Shown here: positions 21,901 to 34,288 of the stretch, piece by piece
How positions within the stretch are numbered: the first letter of the stretch is position 1
Layout: every line of letters begins with the position of its first letter
Assembly (NCBI RefSeq): GCF_048544455.1
Contig: NC_133538.1
Location: 21,190,469 to 21,254,468 of the forward strand
DNA: 64,000 bases
Reading direction: 5' to 3'
Source: Silene latifolia
Taxonomy: Eukaryota > Streptophyta > Magnoliopsida > Caryophyllales > Caryophyllaceae
Notes under the pieces: generated by a model
Told to the model about the DNA's origin: nothing
Seen by the model: only the letters and a program-made list of their open reading frames with translations
The model's database searches: none
Position numbers and translations under genes: made by a program

Positions 21901-22345
21901 GACATAGAAATTGTTGTCACATGATGGGGTTAAAACAACGTTTGCATATCATACATCGTACGTAGCTATGACCTTGTTTGAAATCCGACACTTGACTTAG
22001 TAGAGGCCGTTATCGACGGGCGGGGTTGGGTGTCCTTATGGGCTTCCCAACACGTACCCTCACCCCTTACTCAAGATCTATGGTTTGTGGATCCGTCTAA
22101 ATACCATTGGATTACTAGAGTCATTCAAATCGAGTGATATAGGGTACAAGTCTTTATCTTTAATCACTCGTAGTCGATGGGCTTTATGCTTTTCGATGAA
22201 AGGTGTAAAGTTGACTTGAACGGTTCCAAGTTCCCAAAAAACTTGGTGGCGACTCTAATATGTCTTAATTCGATTCGAAAGAACCTCGAGTCGATTATGC
22301 CTAGTGTAGATCCCGCGGACGCAGTTCCCGAGGGCCTTGTCCACA
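18944..22345 (+). repeat. Tat element 3' LTR
   Basis: This is the partner of 5659-9045. Compared with it, this copy carries a 13-bp extra segment near 20657, a 10-bp one near 21108 and lacks 5 bp of a TTTAA run near 20930. It ends CCACA, followed by the TSD ATATC. Confidence 0.95.
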
Positions 22346-22350
22346 ATATC

Positions 22351-22935
22351 CTACTTTGTCTTACACACCTACACACTGTGAAGACAAAAAGAAAGGAAAA
22401 GATTCTTTCCTTGTCTCCTTCCCACCGGTGGCATGCATTAGAAATGAGAACTTTTGTTCTCATTTTTTATTACTAATTCATTCTCTTCATGCATGAAAAA
22501 GCTACACATGCATTCTTCTCTCTATCTTCATCATCTTTCTCAAAAACTTGAGGTTTTTGATTCTAATTGTTCCAAAAGGATTACTAAAATTATTAATGTA
22601 ATATATGAGTGTTAGTAATCAATTTTAAGGTAAACTACGAAACTAATATCTAGTTAATATTATTTAGTGGGGATAAGGGATAGTCTTGGGTGCAATCAAG
22701 AGGAGAATCTCTACTTTGGGATTTTTGAATGTTCATCCTTATAAATGGATAGCTCAAGAACCAACAAGAAGGAGATCTTGTTGGTGCCCATTTGACCGAA
22801 ATTTATTTGGTGAGAAATTGATTTTCTTATCTTTTTGTTTTAGTTTGCATGCATAAGATCTAGTTTTAATTTTATGACTAAATTAAAATGATACATATAT
22901 GAATATGTTAAGTAATGAGATATAGATTTCTAACA
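22351..22935 (+). repeat. Copia 5' LTR, second part
   Basis: The sequence resumes the Copia LTR after the Tat insertion and matches 29778-30361. It ends TTTCTAACA. The joined length (722 + 585 bp) equals the intact 3' LTR to within one base. Confidence 0.93.
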
Positions 22936-25659
22936 AGCGGTATCATGAGCACAAGGTTGTTTGCATGCAAATCGGTTATTGTTTTTCCGAGTTATATGAT
23001 TAACAAACAAAACTTGTAAATTTGTGATATTATGATATATCACGAAAATAATTTATGCATGTTCAAGTTTCTGATCCTAAAATGTATTTAGGATATTTTG
23101 GTTAATTTATGGATTTTATTGTTCATTTTATATAATATTGGCATTAAAATGTGATTCTTATGATAAAAATGTCATTTTTGGACGAAAATTAGCTAAGCTT
23201 CGAATTTTCCAGTGGTTTTTGGATATGTTTTCACATATATTATTTTTAGATGATCTGGAAATTTTCATAATTTTATGAGTTTTTATGCTCGAAAAATGGA
23301 TTTTTCATGATAAAAATCGGATTTAGATGAAAAATAGGTTAATATGAGAAATATTTCGAATCTGGTCATAGAAATTTAGTATGTTGTCACATGCAATTTT
23401 ACAAGATGTGCGTAAAATAATAGGCTATAATGAAGTCTTCATGCATGATTTATGGATTTTTGATGAAAAATAGCATAAATAGTGACTTCATTAGTGAAAA
23501 ATTGCTAAAACATACTTCATGCCTAAGGAAAAATGTCACATGTTGCATTTTATTATCTTTTTCAGATCTAAAATTGAAAAGTTGATGAATATAATTTTTC
23601 TCATGTTTTTATGATTTTTATTGATAAATCCCATAAACCGCAACATTGTTTTTCCCGATAACTTTCGAAATTTTTAACCTAAGTTTTTGAACATTATGAG
23701 TGTCATGGTATTTTTCCAGAATGTTCATGAGTTTAAATTTCAAATTTTGAATTTATTTGAAATTTTTGTGATTTAGTTGAAGTTTATAGCATTTTATTGT
23801 AATTTTGAGTCCTTTTATGAACAATATTAAGAAATATGAGTTAATTATGGTCAAATAGTTAGTGGAGACTAATTTTGAGTCCTAAGAAGTTAGGGTAATT
23901 AACTTGTGCATAAATATGAATTTATGTAATTTTTGTGATTATAAAACGTTGAATCACGCAAATCCGTAAAAACCGTGTAATATACGATATTGGCTCCTTA
24001 AAGGCGATTTAGCATAAAATTGGGCATGTTCATACATATTATAATGCTGCATTTTCTTTATGATTGTCATAATTTTATTTATGTAATTTTGAATTATGTA
24101 ATTTTTACTTAGTATGGCCTTAGTTTTAATTGGTATTGCCCGAAATGTATGGGAATATCGATTCGGTTGTAATTTATTGTGATCTCGTATCACCGTTTTG
24201 TAATTTAATAGATTTATTTTATTATATTTACAAATGTTTAATAGGAAATTATGTAATTTATTATGTAATTTTATTCATTTCGGAGTTCCCAAAGATGGAT
24301 TTCTTCAAGATGGTGATACATAAAGACGGTGTTACCTCGAGATGCGTGCCACAACCGAAGTTCAAGGGACCAATGGAGTTGGTTTCCGAATATGTAATAG
24401 TTAAATAGTTTTCTATTTTAGGAAGGCCATACTAGGATTTATTTTTATGCTCTGCATTTTATTTATATGTCGCATGCATCACTAAATCGCCATAACTAAA
24501 ACATGCATCTTTATCTAATCGAGTTCATCGACCGTGTCAATTACAATTATCGTAGTTTACCGCTTTAGTTCAATTTAAACGTGATAGATAATAAATTGAC
24601 ATGACCTCTCGCTAAAACAATCAATTGAGACATAGCCTTACCAAATAGTAGAAACCATGAAAACCTATTTCGTGAGGGAGTGCACTCGGCCACACCGGGG
24701 TACAAACCTTGTTACGTAGGGGAAGTGGGTGATAAATGTCTATCCACCGAATTCATGTTGATAAGGGATGAATCGGCCACACCGTGCCCAAGTTAATGTG
24801 GGTTTGGATCAGGGACACATTTATTCGAAATTTGGATTGAACTCAACAAAATTTTTTCGATAAGGGTTTTATCGGCCACACCGTCCCCTTGTTGAATGTG
24901 TTTTGGGCTAAAGATAAATGTTAATGTAATATTATCGACCAAGAGTTCTAAAAGTAGAATCGATTAAACGTTAATCCACCGAGTTATATTGATAAAGGAT
25001 GAATCGGCCCCACCGTGCCTAAGCCGATATGAATTTGGGTCTTGGAATCATTTATCATAGTTGGGTAGAGGTCACTATGTAAATGCTTTACTTGTTGCTT
25101 ACAAGTATTAATAAAACGATAAATGTTAAGTTTTCCACTATTCCGTTATCATATTGTTCTATTTCTTTACCACAATTCATATACGATATCATTTCGATTT
25201 TGATTCAAATCTCCATTAAAACATCGTAACTAAAGAAAAAATTTGAATTTTCTTCTAAAAACCTCAAATGAACCATTGCTAAGGATCTCTTGTAAAGAGT
25301 ATAGATTAAAGTTATTCATTATCAAACAGGTTTTTGATTCTTGACTAACACATCTACTTACAATGAATTGTTTCTAATTTTGGTAACTAGATTTGTTGGA
25401 AATCAAAATTGACCAAAATAACGCAACCACTTCAACGAAAGTTTTTAAAACTAAAACGAAAAAATGAAGAGTAATCTTCATGAATTCAATTTTGCTTCTC
25501 AAAGCAAAGACTCATTGAAATGAGTGGGAGCATTCTCTTAAACCGTTAAGATGAGGACGAGGTTCAAGAAGTAAAGATAATAATGGAATTGATACAAGGT
25601 AATGTTAAAAGTAAAGTTATTGAGAAATGACGATACTAAACCTATCAATCCCGACCAAT
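22936..25659 (+). other. Copia PBS, leader and eroded gag region
   Basis: GGTATCATGAGC (about 22939-22950) is the initiator-Met-type primer site with one extra or changed base. The following 1.7 kb is AT-rich with no recognisable protein. At 24690-25030 there are four diverged units containing CGGCCACACCG (one reads CGGCCCCACCG) within about 110-bp repeats that also share GATAAGGGATGAATCGG. Gag itself is not recognisable. Confidence 0.7.
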
Positions 25660-28260
25660 AAAGTTTCCATTGTCTTAAATGTTGGACACAAGAAAGGAAA
25701 CTACCCCAAATAATTGAAGAATCAACAAGTTAGTTGTGGGACATCTAATGGGACCTTCTTCTCTAAATGTTTATTTGATTAAACATAAATTTTGCTAGTA
25801 CCACTTAAATCAATATTAGAAACCCGTGGAGGTTTTCATCATTGTATTCGACACATAAGATGATTAGAATATGACGACTAGCAACAATAATATCGAGAGA
25901 TAGAGTAATTGTGTACTCAATCTAGTTTTTGGATTTAAAGTTGTACTTAATTATGACTATTAAGTACATAAACTCTAAATAAGAATATAAACTTGTTAAG
26001 ATACAAAAGAGGTTTTCACTTTTGAGACCCTATACACCACGATTTGATGTATGGCTAGCCCATTATCAAGGTGATTATATTCTAAACCAAACTAGAATTT
26101 TGGAATGATGAACGCAAAGAGTTATCGAGTACTCTTGAAACCATTAGATTGTTAATGGTATATGCGTATCTTGTATTCAAAGCAAGATGTCTCGTGCCTT
26201 TTGGTTGAAAAGGAGATCGAGGTTGTAAATCATCGATCCAAAATAGGTTGATCATTTTCTTTTACCAACGATTTAAGTTGACGCTAATGTGTTCACTTAA
26301 TAAGGTAAATAGAAAAATCTTTGAAGAAGTTTAAAGAGTTCAAGGAATCACGATTTAGTCGTGATGGGATTATCAAAGTGAAGACTTTGATATAAGCCAA
26401 AGGAAATGTGATATAGTATCACAAGTTAATCTCTCTTAGCACATATTATGGAATAATGTGTGATTGAATAAGAATTCAAACGCTATTCGATATAGTTTGA
26501 ACTTCAATCAAGTTACTTTGAGTTACTTGATCCTTTTGGGGATTTTATCATTTTTTGTCTAAATTATTTTTCCACTAAATCGAATCATATGAGATATGAA
26601 ATGGTAAGGGTACCATGTTTGTAAGTTTTCACAAGAAACAAATGCTCATTTTTCCCTTTTCAATTATCACGAGTACGACGGGTTTGCGGCTCGTGAAGCT
26701 GTCTTTCTAAAATACAAGTTTATTTCTAGAAGACAGAGTGGGAGAAATTATTTAAGAGCCACAAAGAATGCCACAGAGAATGTTATGTCGCAAGAAACTG
26801 GTCTTTCTTGCCTACATGAGACATTTTGTGTAAGACATTGTTTCTTTAAAACCTAGGAGGTTAAATTCGTCACTTGTTAAAAATGATGAATTCATGCTAC
26901 TTTTAAGAAAGTAAAGAGCTTATAACTTACAAAAGAAATTGTTTGATTCAAGTTGATTACTTCTAGAAAGTAATGAACATATGACTTACATAAGAGTGTT
27001 TAAGTCACAACTGAATACAAGGCTTAGAGCCATGAAAATCCGAAACAAAAGGGCTTGATTAGTGACAAAGGGTTTTGCACTAATAAAGAGAGATTTCAAA
27101 GCAAGATTGGTTGCAAAGGGTTTTGCACAAATTGAAATGCTTAAGTCTATTTGGATCTTCTTAGGGATTGTGTTTCATTGTGAGGATACGCATACGAAGA
27201 TGTGAATCTAAAACCTACTTCTTCAAAAGAAGGAATGTATTCAATACATGTCATGAGTTTTATAGATTCTTGCAATCCTAAGATAATGTGCAACTTAAGA
27301 GATGGTCTTAAGTAGGACATCAATGAGTTAGAATCAATGTTTTGATCATGTTATAAAACTTTTCTCGATAAGTCGAGAAGTTGTGTTTATACATGGAGTT
27401 TAGTGGGAGTTACGGAAATTTTTTATTAGTCTTATATGTGGATGACATATTGATCATTGCGAATGATTTAAGAATTTTGGAGTATTATAATACATCCTGA
27501 ATATCCGATTTTATGAAGATAAATCCACATGATATTAGCGTCAATAAGAAGTCTTATGTTGATAAGATTCATGACTAGTTCAATTAAATTGAACATATTT
27601 GATTGATTTCATTTGCTTCCACTGCCGGATCAATTAAATGAGTAATGATGTATAACACTTCATATACTTTGAGTATGATAGTTGTTTTCAAAATCGAATT
27701 TAAGTAATCTTTACCAAGTAGCCATAAAGATTACCCTTAAGTGCTTGCAGAAGCATTAAGGAAGTAAAGCAAAGTGTTTATGAAGCAATTTTGTGTAAGG
27801 GTGTTACACAAGTGACAATTGACAATTGAGATTGCGCATGGTTTCCGACAAAACCATAATCAAAACACATTAGGATGGTTAAGATACCATTGTGGCTATG
27901 ATATTTAAGAAATAGATTTTCTAGAATCGTTCTAGGCAATAAAGAACAATGAGAAATGTTTACAACGGAAATTGAGTACACTTGCAATCATGAGATGTGC
28001 AAGAAGGATGAGTCCCGCACACTGTGAAAACAGTGGGAGCTATTCTTAGGCTAAAGGGCCTATGTCTTGATTGGATCTCGACACGTACTCAGAAAGTTTT
28101 GTAATGCAAATGTATACATTACAAAGGAAAACGAGTATGTAGTAAGGTTGAGTAAGGTACAAGAAATTGATAAAACCTACTAACCAAAGCCTTCTCAAAG
28201 GCTAAACATGATGAGTCATGTCATTTCAATTGAATTGAAATGAACAACTACGTACAAGAT
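25660..28260 (+). pseudogene. Copia gag-pol remnants
   Basis: Fragments survive in the right order, on the plus strand, in broken frames. VGHKKGNYPK and SCGTSNGTFF (about 25680-25760) come from the zinc-knuckle/protease region, followed by a damaged LETRGGFHHC in place of the usual LDTG-type site. Then come the integrase C-terminal block EYDGFAAREAVFLKYKF and ISRRQSG (about 26670-26750), and RT residues FKARLVAKGFAQ (about 27095) joined to LKSIWIFLGI by a deletion. VLYVDDILIIANDLRI, the catalytic YVDD, is at 27429-27480. RNase H end residues are recognisable near 28170-28250 by comparison with the second Copia at 63820-64000. No functional enzyme is possible. Confidence 0.85.
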
Positions 28261-29055
28261 CAAATTAGATTATAGAACATGAAATAGTAATCAGGCATTG
28301 ACTATTCATATGTGATAATCGCATTTGTCGTTCGAGTTTTACTTTAAAACTCTTTTGTTATACTTTGTTACATCCAAACGGGTTCTAGAGACAACATTGA
28401 ACCCCGTTAAAGTGAACACGGATTAACATTGTATTCGCCCATAGTCACTTATATGAGGTGATGTCTCGAAGTGACTAGAGTGTGATGCGATTGATGGCAA
28501 GTTCAAGTGCCATAGAGTCATGTGAGATGACTAGTCGATCACATAGGCAGACTGTTAGGAACACTTTGTCGGGCAGTGACCGCTTATAGAGTTCTGACAA
28601 ATTTATAAAGCCTGGTTGTGGCGAGAGCTATTATAGTATTCTAATGAGTCGATTTTTTTGACTAAAGACTGTTCGCCTAAGATGGCACAGTTTCAGATTA
28701 ACTTTGATTTGTGTTACTACGACCTTCGTAAATGGGGTCAAATGGGCATATTTTGGGTTATGATGGTTGTGGCTAGTCGAAGGGAATAAGTGCGATAGGA
28801 ATTGTCCACCCCCTTGTCAGTGTTAAAACAATATCTCAGGGCCACTCGAGGAGTAATGAACTGGAAATGCGTGGCCACGCTCGGAAGGTATCTATGATAG
28901 ATAAATCCGCTCAATCAGTTATTCTCCAGATCGAGGAAACCACTCTCGATATGATCACTTGCAAGTACGACCCGAAAGACACCTTGCATTTAGTGGGAGA
29001 TAGTAATGGGACAAGAGAATTGGTGACGCACACTTGTCGAGGACAAGTGGGAGAT
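28261..29055 (+). other. Copia 3' UTR and polypurine tract
   Basis: This non-coding stretch corresponds base by base, with many changes, to the reverse complement of 62741-63400. It ends with GACAAGTGGGAGAT, the purine tract before the 3' LTR. An ORF at 28867-29082 falls here and is not a gene. Confidence 0.8.
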
Positions 29056-30361
29056 TGTTGGGAAATGTGTCCTCAACAATAGTGCGATCACATGATTTAA
29101 ATATTATTATTAAATCTCATATAAAGAATACGTAAGGGATGATTCATTATATTGTCAACTGATCAACATAAATCGGTAACGATTGGCTTGCTAGAGTTTG
29201 ACGTTATCGTGTGGGACGGTGGTGGTCGATTGATCCCTTAAGGTCACACCTAAAGGATGATGCCCTTATACGTAAAGCTGATTGATTGTATGACGATACA
29301 AGTTAATCAATTCCTTAAAATTGAACAATTCAATTTGTGAGAGAGAATATTGATATCTTATTGTAATGGGATTAAACAAGATTTATTTTAGTAATAAAAT
29401 GCTTTATTACTAAAATTGTTTATTGTTTGAGAAACAATAAAGATAAGAATGAATGGTTGATTATAATTACAAGATATTGTGAATTATAATTACATGACCC
29501 ATTTTGTTTATGTGATCAACTATCACTAGTCAATTTATTGGATGTAATTTAATTAATTCATGAAATGATATTTATGTGATAAATATGCATTAAATTAATT
29601 AATAACATGTAATATATTACATGAGACATATTGTGTGACAAATGACAAATTGACAAAATAAAATGGTAGTCCATATTATGGAGGATGGACCGAATGGAGG
29701 GAGTTGTGATGGTGTAAGATTGATTTATTTTATGATAAATAATCATAGGCCTTGCTTTTGTAGCCTTACACATATCCTACTTTGTCTTACACACCTACAC
29801 ATTGTGAAGACAAAAGGAAAGGAAAAGATGCTTTCCTTGTCTCCTTCCCACCGGTGGCATGCATTAGAAATGAGAACTTTTGTTCTCATTTTTTATTACT
29901 AATTCATTCTCTTCATGCATGAAAAAGCTACACATGCATTCTTCTCTCTATCTTCATCATCTTTCTCAAAAACTTGAGGTTTTTGATTCTAATTGTTCCA
30001 AAAGGATTACTAAAATTATTAATGTAATATATGAGTGTTAGTAATCAATTTTAAGGTAAACTACTAAATTAATATCTAGTTAATATTATTTAGTGGGGAT
30101 AAGGGATAGTCTTGGGTGCAATCAAGAGGAGAATCTCTACTTTGGGATTTTTGAATGTTCATCCTTATAAATGGATAGCTCAAGAACTAACAAGAAGGAG
30201 ATCTTGTTGGTGCCCATTTGACCGAAATTTATTTGGTGAGAAATTGATTTTCTTATCTTTTTGTTTTAGTTTGCATGCATAAGATCTAGTTTTAATTTTA
30301 TGACTAAATTAAAATGATACATATATGAATATGTTAAGTAATGAGATATAGATTTCTAACA
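29056..30361 (+). repeat. Copia 3' LTR
   Basis: This is the complete LTR, TGTTGGG to TAACA, 1306 bp, followed by the TSD ACTAT and then the Athila integrase. Confidence 0.95.
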
Positions 30362-30366
30362 ACTAT

Positions 30367-32273
30367 AGCATGGGCATCCCGAAATAGTGTGGGCCAAAAG
30401 AAACCGCTTTCCAAGACTTTCCTAGCCGTTTTCTTGGCTCCAAAATGCCCACCACAAGCGTATTCATGGCAAAATTTAAGAATTAGAATGACTTTGGTAT
30501 CCGGGACACACCTTCTAATAACTTGGCGGGCACAAAATTTCCAAAGGTATGGGTCATCCCACACATAATATTTAGCATCACTCTTGATCTTCTCCCATTG
30601 GGAACGAGAAAGACCCTTTGGAAATTCTTGTAAAACCAAGAAGTTGACTATATGAGCGTACCATGGCTCAATGGAGGACAAGGCTAGAAGTGTGTCATCC
30701 GGAAAAGTGGCTTGTATTGGTGATTCCAAAGCTTCTTGGGATTTTTCTTGCACAATCCTACTTAGGTGATCCGCCACCGTGTTGGTTGATCCTTTCTTAT
30801 CTTTGAGCTCAACATCAAATTCACTCAAAAGTAATACCCGTCGCATCAAACGGGGTTTGGATTCCTTCTTGTTCACCAAATACCTTAAGGCGGCATGATC
30901 TGTGAAGATGATGACCTTGGCTCCAAGAATATAAGGTCGAAACTTCTCCAAAGCAAACACTACCGCAAGAAATTCTTTCTCGGTAGTGGTATAGTTTCTT
31001 TGAGCCTCGTTCATCATTGTTGACGCATATTGAATAACATGGGGTGCTCTTCCTACCCTTTGGCCAAGTACCGCGCCAAGGGCATAGTTACTCGCGTCCG
31101 ACAGTATCTTAAATGGTTCACTCCAATTGGGAGGTTGAATTATGGGTGCCGAAATAAGCTTCACCTTGAGCATGTCAAAAGCTTCCTTGCATTCTTCACT
31201 CATGATGAATTCACAATCCTTTTGAAGTAAATTTCATAAGGGAGCGGCAATCTGGGAGAAATCCTTGATGAAGCGCCGGTAAAACCCGGCGTGCCCGAAG
31301 AAAGATCTCAGTTCACGCACATTAGTAGGATAAGTCAAGGTGCGAATGGTATCGACCTTGGCCTTATCAACCTCGATCCCCTTAGAGGAGACCACATGTC
31401 CCAACATTATTTCTTCATCAACCATAAAATGACATTTTTCATGGTTGAGAATGAGGTTGGTATCAATACATCTTTGCAAAACCCAAGTGAGTTGACTCAA
31501 ACAATCCTCAAAAGATTGACCATGAACCGTAAAATCGTCCATAAATACTTCAATAAAATCCTCCACATGATCCGAAAAGATGCTCATCATGCACCTTTGG
31601 AACGTTCCCGGTGCATTACAAAGACCGAAAGGCATATTTCTATAGGCAAATGTTCCAAAGGGACAAGTGAAAGTAGTTTTTGTTTGGTCCTCGGGTGCAA
31701 TTGGAATTTGAAAATAACCTGAGTACCCATCCAAAAAGCAATAAAAAGATTTTCCCGCCAACATTTCCAACATTTGATCCATGAAGGGAAGCGGGAAGTG
31801 ATCTTTTCGGTTCACGTATTGAGCCTACGGTAGTCGATACATACTCGCCACCCATTTTGAACTCGAGTGGGAATCAAAACTCCTTCATGATTTTCGACTA
31901 CCGTTAGCCCGGACTTCTTTGGTACTACTTGGGTTGGACTAACCCATTGACTATCGGAGATGGGATATATCATACCTATGTAAAGGAGTTTGAGTACCTC
32001 CTTCTTGACAACTTCCATCATTGGGGGGTTCAAACGCCTTTGCGGTTGTCGAACGGGTTTGGCTTCATCCTCCAAAAGAATCCGGTGCATGCATAAAGTG
32101 GGACTAATGCCTTTGATGTCGGCCATTGTCCACCCAATTTTTTCCTTGTGTTGCTTTAGAACTCGGATGAGAGCCTCTTCTTGCACACTTGAAAGCTTGC
32201 TTGAAATAATTAACGGTAAAGTTTCTTCATCTCCTAGAAAAGCATACTTCAAGTTGCTTGGCAAGGGCTTCAT
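30367..32273 (-). pseudogene. Athila RT, RNase H and integrase N-terminus
   Basis: The minus strand reads an RT N-terminal lead (KPVRQPQRRLNPPMMEVVKKE), then WRVCIDYRRLNT, a frame change at about 31812, and RKDHFPLPFMDQMLEML, FLDGYSGYFQIPIAPEDQ, MPFGLCNAPGTFQRCM and the catalytic FMDDFTVHG (about 31530). After a break near 31230 come the RNase H motifs [31 protein letters not shown] and [10 protein letters not shown]. The integrase HH zinc-finger half [17 protein letters not shown] ends at 30367, where the Copia insertion interrupts it. FMDD fits Athila. It is non-functional through two frame changes and the insertion. Confidence 0.93.
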
Positions 32274-32312
32274 TTCGACAATAAGAGCTTTGACAATCGA
32301 AGGAATGGGTTT

Positions 32313-34288
32313 CTACTTTGGTAGCTCTTCTAACAAACTGGAAGAAAGGAAGCAAAAATCCCGGATAGGAGATAATTCGCACGGTGCGAATTCTGGGCCC
32401 TGTTTTTTCGCACGGTGTGAATTTGCCTCTGCCCTTCGGATTGCTCCCTTCTCTTCCCACTCTTCCATTGGCGGATTTTCCTCTAACTCTTGGATAATTT
32501 CCTGGAAACTACTAGACAAAACATACCCCATATCATCTCCTACCATTCCATTAGTTAAAGCAACATCTAAGGTGTCACTTTTACACAATTCATACACGGT
32601 TTGAATAATTGGTTCAAAAACATCAAGAAAACACAAGGAAGAAGTCTCAGTGGGGTATTTCATCGCCTCATAAATGCTATATTTAATCTTTTGACCTTTA
32701 AATTCCATGGTAAGGCATCCACTAGACACATCTATCTTGGTGTTAGAAGTTTTCATGAAAGGCCTTTCCAACAAGATGGGAGTGGAGCCTTTTTCGGGTT
32801 TCATTTCAATCACATAGAAATAGGCGGGGAAAATCATATCCCCACCTTCACCAACACATCCTCAATGATTCCCTTAGGGTAGATGTTGGACCTATCGACC
32901 AAATAAATGACCGTGGGAGTCAGTTTCAAAGGTCCTAACTTAAGAGACTCATAAAGATAATGAGGCAAACCATTGATAGAGGCACCCAAATTAAGCATAG
33001 TTATATGACAATCTAATGCACCAATCTTGCAAGGAATAGTGAACATGCCCGGATCTCCGCATTTTTGTGGCAAACGTTTTTGAAAAATTGCCGACACATG
33101 TTCATTATCCTTTATTTTCTTCATACTCTTTGTTTTGTTGGCCCTCTTAGTAGTGCAGAACTCTTTCAAAATATTTCCATGTTTTGGCACACTACTAAGG
33201 AGGTCAAGAAGTGGGATATTTACCTCCACTTTACGAAAGATATCGTAAAGGCTTGAAGTCTTCTTGTCAATTATCCTTGTGTCATTTAAAGCACTTGGAA
33301 ATGGAGCTTGAGGCTCGTATTCCGATAGTGGTTCATTTATCCTTTCTTGCTCGGGTGTAGATGCTTTTCCATGTTCCACCACTACTTCAATCTCATCTTC
33401 AACTACATCCTCCACTTCATGAACAATCGAAAGTGGCCTTGATTTCTTAGGAGCCTTGGGTGCCTCTACCAACTCCCTACCATTCCTCAAACAAACCGCT
33501 TTTGCTTGTTCCTTGGTGGGTGGAGGAATTGTGTGATAAGGGATGCTCCCTCCTTGAGTGGGTTTTGTAGTGAGTGTGTTAAGAATTTGACGAACTTGGG
33601 TCTCAAGGTTACCAATCCTAGAGTCAGTGAGCCGATTTTTTTGAAGCACGGCGGTTTGGAATTCCTTGGTATTGGTTAGCAAAGCTTGGCTTTCTTTTTA
33701 CATTGCCACTTGATTCATAGCAAGTGTCTTCATCATATCTTCCAAGGAATTTTGTGATTGGTTTTGATTTTGGTTTGGCTTTTGAAATGAAGAGTTTGAG
33801 GGTCCCTTTTGGTTTTTATTTTGGTTTCCACCCCAACCAAAATTTGGGTGAGCTTTCCACCCCTCATTGTAAGTATTGGAATATGGGTCAAACTTCCTAA
33901 ACCCAAGAGCCTTCACCGCTTCACTTGCTTCCTCCGTTTGCAAAGATGGACACCCATCGGTGGGATGGGTTGGATCATAACAAAGACCACAAAATTTCAC
34001 ATGAGATTTAATCCCATTCCCTTTTGCAAGTTCCTTAACCAAGTTGGTAAGAAAATCAACTTTGTCTTCCATATGGTTGGAACTTTGCTTTGAAGAAGAT
34101 GCCGCACTTTCTCTTTTTACTCTCCTTCCGAAATTCTTAGAACTTTCCACTAGTCTTTCAATCAAATCATTTACCTCTTGGACCGACATGTACTCAATCC
34201 CTTCTTGTGTAGCGGCTTTAATCAACCTAGCATCATCATCAAGGAGACCACCACAAAAGTTCAAGAGTAGGTCCTGGTCGGTATACCT
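32313..34288 (-). pseudogene. Athila gag C-terminal part and protease
   Basis: On the minus strand this continues gag across the solo LTR (LLLNFCGGLLDDDARLIKAA). The zinc knuckle CGLCYDPTHPTDGCP (about 33965-34000) follows, then a stop near 33698, a basic linker, and the protease at about 33060-32840. Its active-site segment reads MLNLGASING where the family has D-L-G-A-S, so the catalytic Asp is Asn (codon at 32990-32992). After a frameshift at about 32835 comes the rest of the protease domain and an acidic tail containing a copy of the paired TCGCACGGTGCGA palindromes (32377-32425). Confidence 0.88.

Larger units (their letters stand above)
5659..22345 (+). mobile_element. Tat/Retand-like Ty3/gypsy retrotransposon, 16.7 kb
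   Basis: LTRs of 3387 bp (5659-9045) and 3402 bp (18944-22345) start TGTAGATACCC and end TTGTCCAC(A/G). The TSD is ATATC (5654-5658 and 22346-22350), and removing the element restores the Copia LTR seen at 29056-30361. A PBS-like TGGCGACTCACTGGG follows the 5' LTR, and AAAGTGGGGGCTC precedes the 3' LTR. The order is gag-protease-RT-RNase H-second RNase H-integrase, then a 2.2-kb 3' UTR with tandem repeats. The second RNase H and the repeat-rich 3' UTR are known features of the Tat lineage (Retand of Silene, Ogre). About a dozen substitutions and several indels separate the LTRs. Confidence 0.95.
4937..30361 (+). mobile_element. Ty1/Copia retrotransposon with decayed internal region, itself interrupted
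   Basis: LTRs start TGTTGGGAAATGTG and end TTTCTAACA: 5' LTR 4937-5658 plus 22351-22935, 3' LTR 29056-30361 (1306 bp). The flanking TSD is ACTAT at 4932-4936 and 30362-30366. A PBS of initiator-Met type (GGTATCATGAGC) follows the 5' LTR and a purine tract (CAAGTGGGAGAT) precedes the 3' LTR. The LTRs differ at about a dozen sites (about 99% identity by eye). The internal 6.1 kb has only fragments of gag-pol with many stops. The 16.7-kb Tat element sits inside the 5' LTR. Confidence 0.93.

Noticed and set aside
28867..29082. 71-codon ORF
   Set aside because: It covers the Copia 3' UTR, PPT and LTR start, and the related element at 62700-62960 does not keep the frame.
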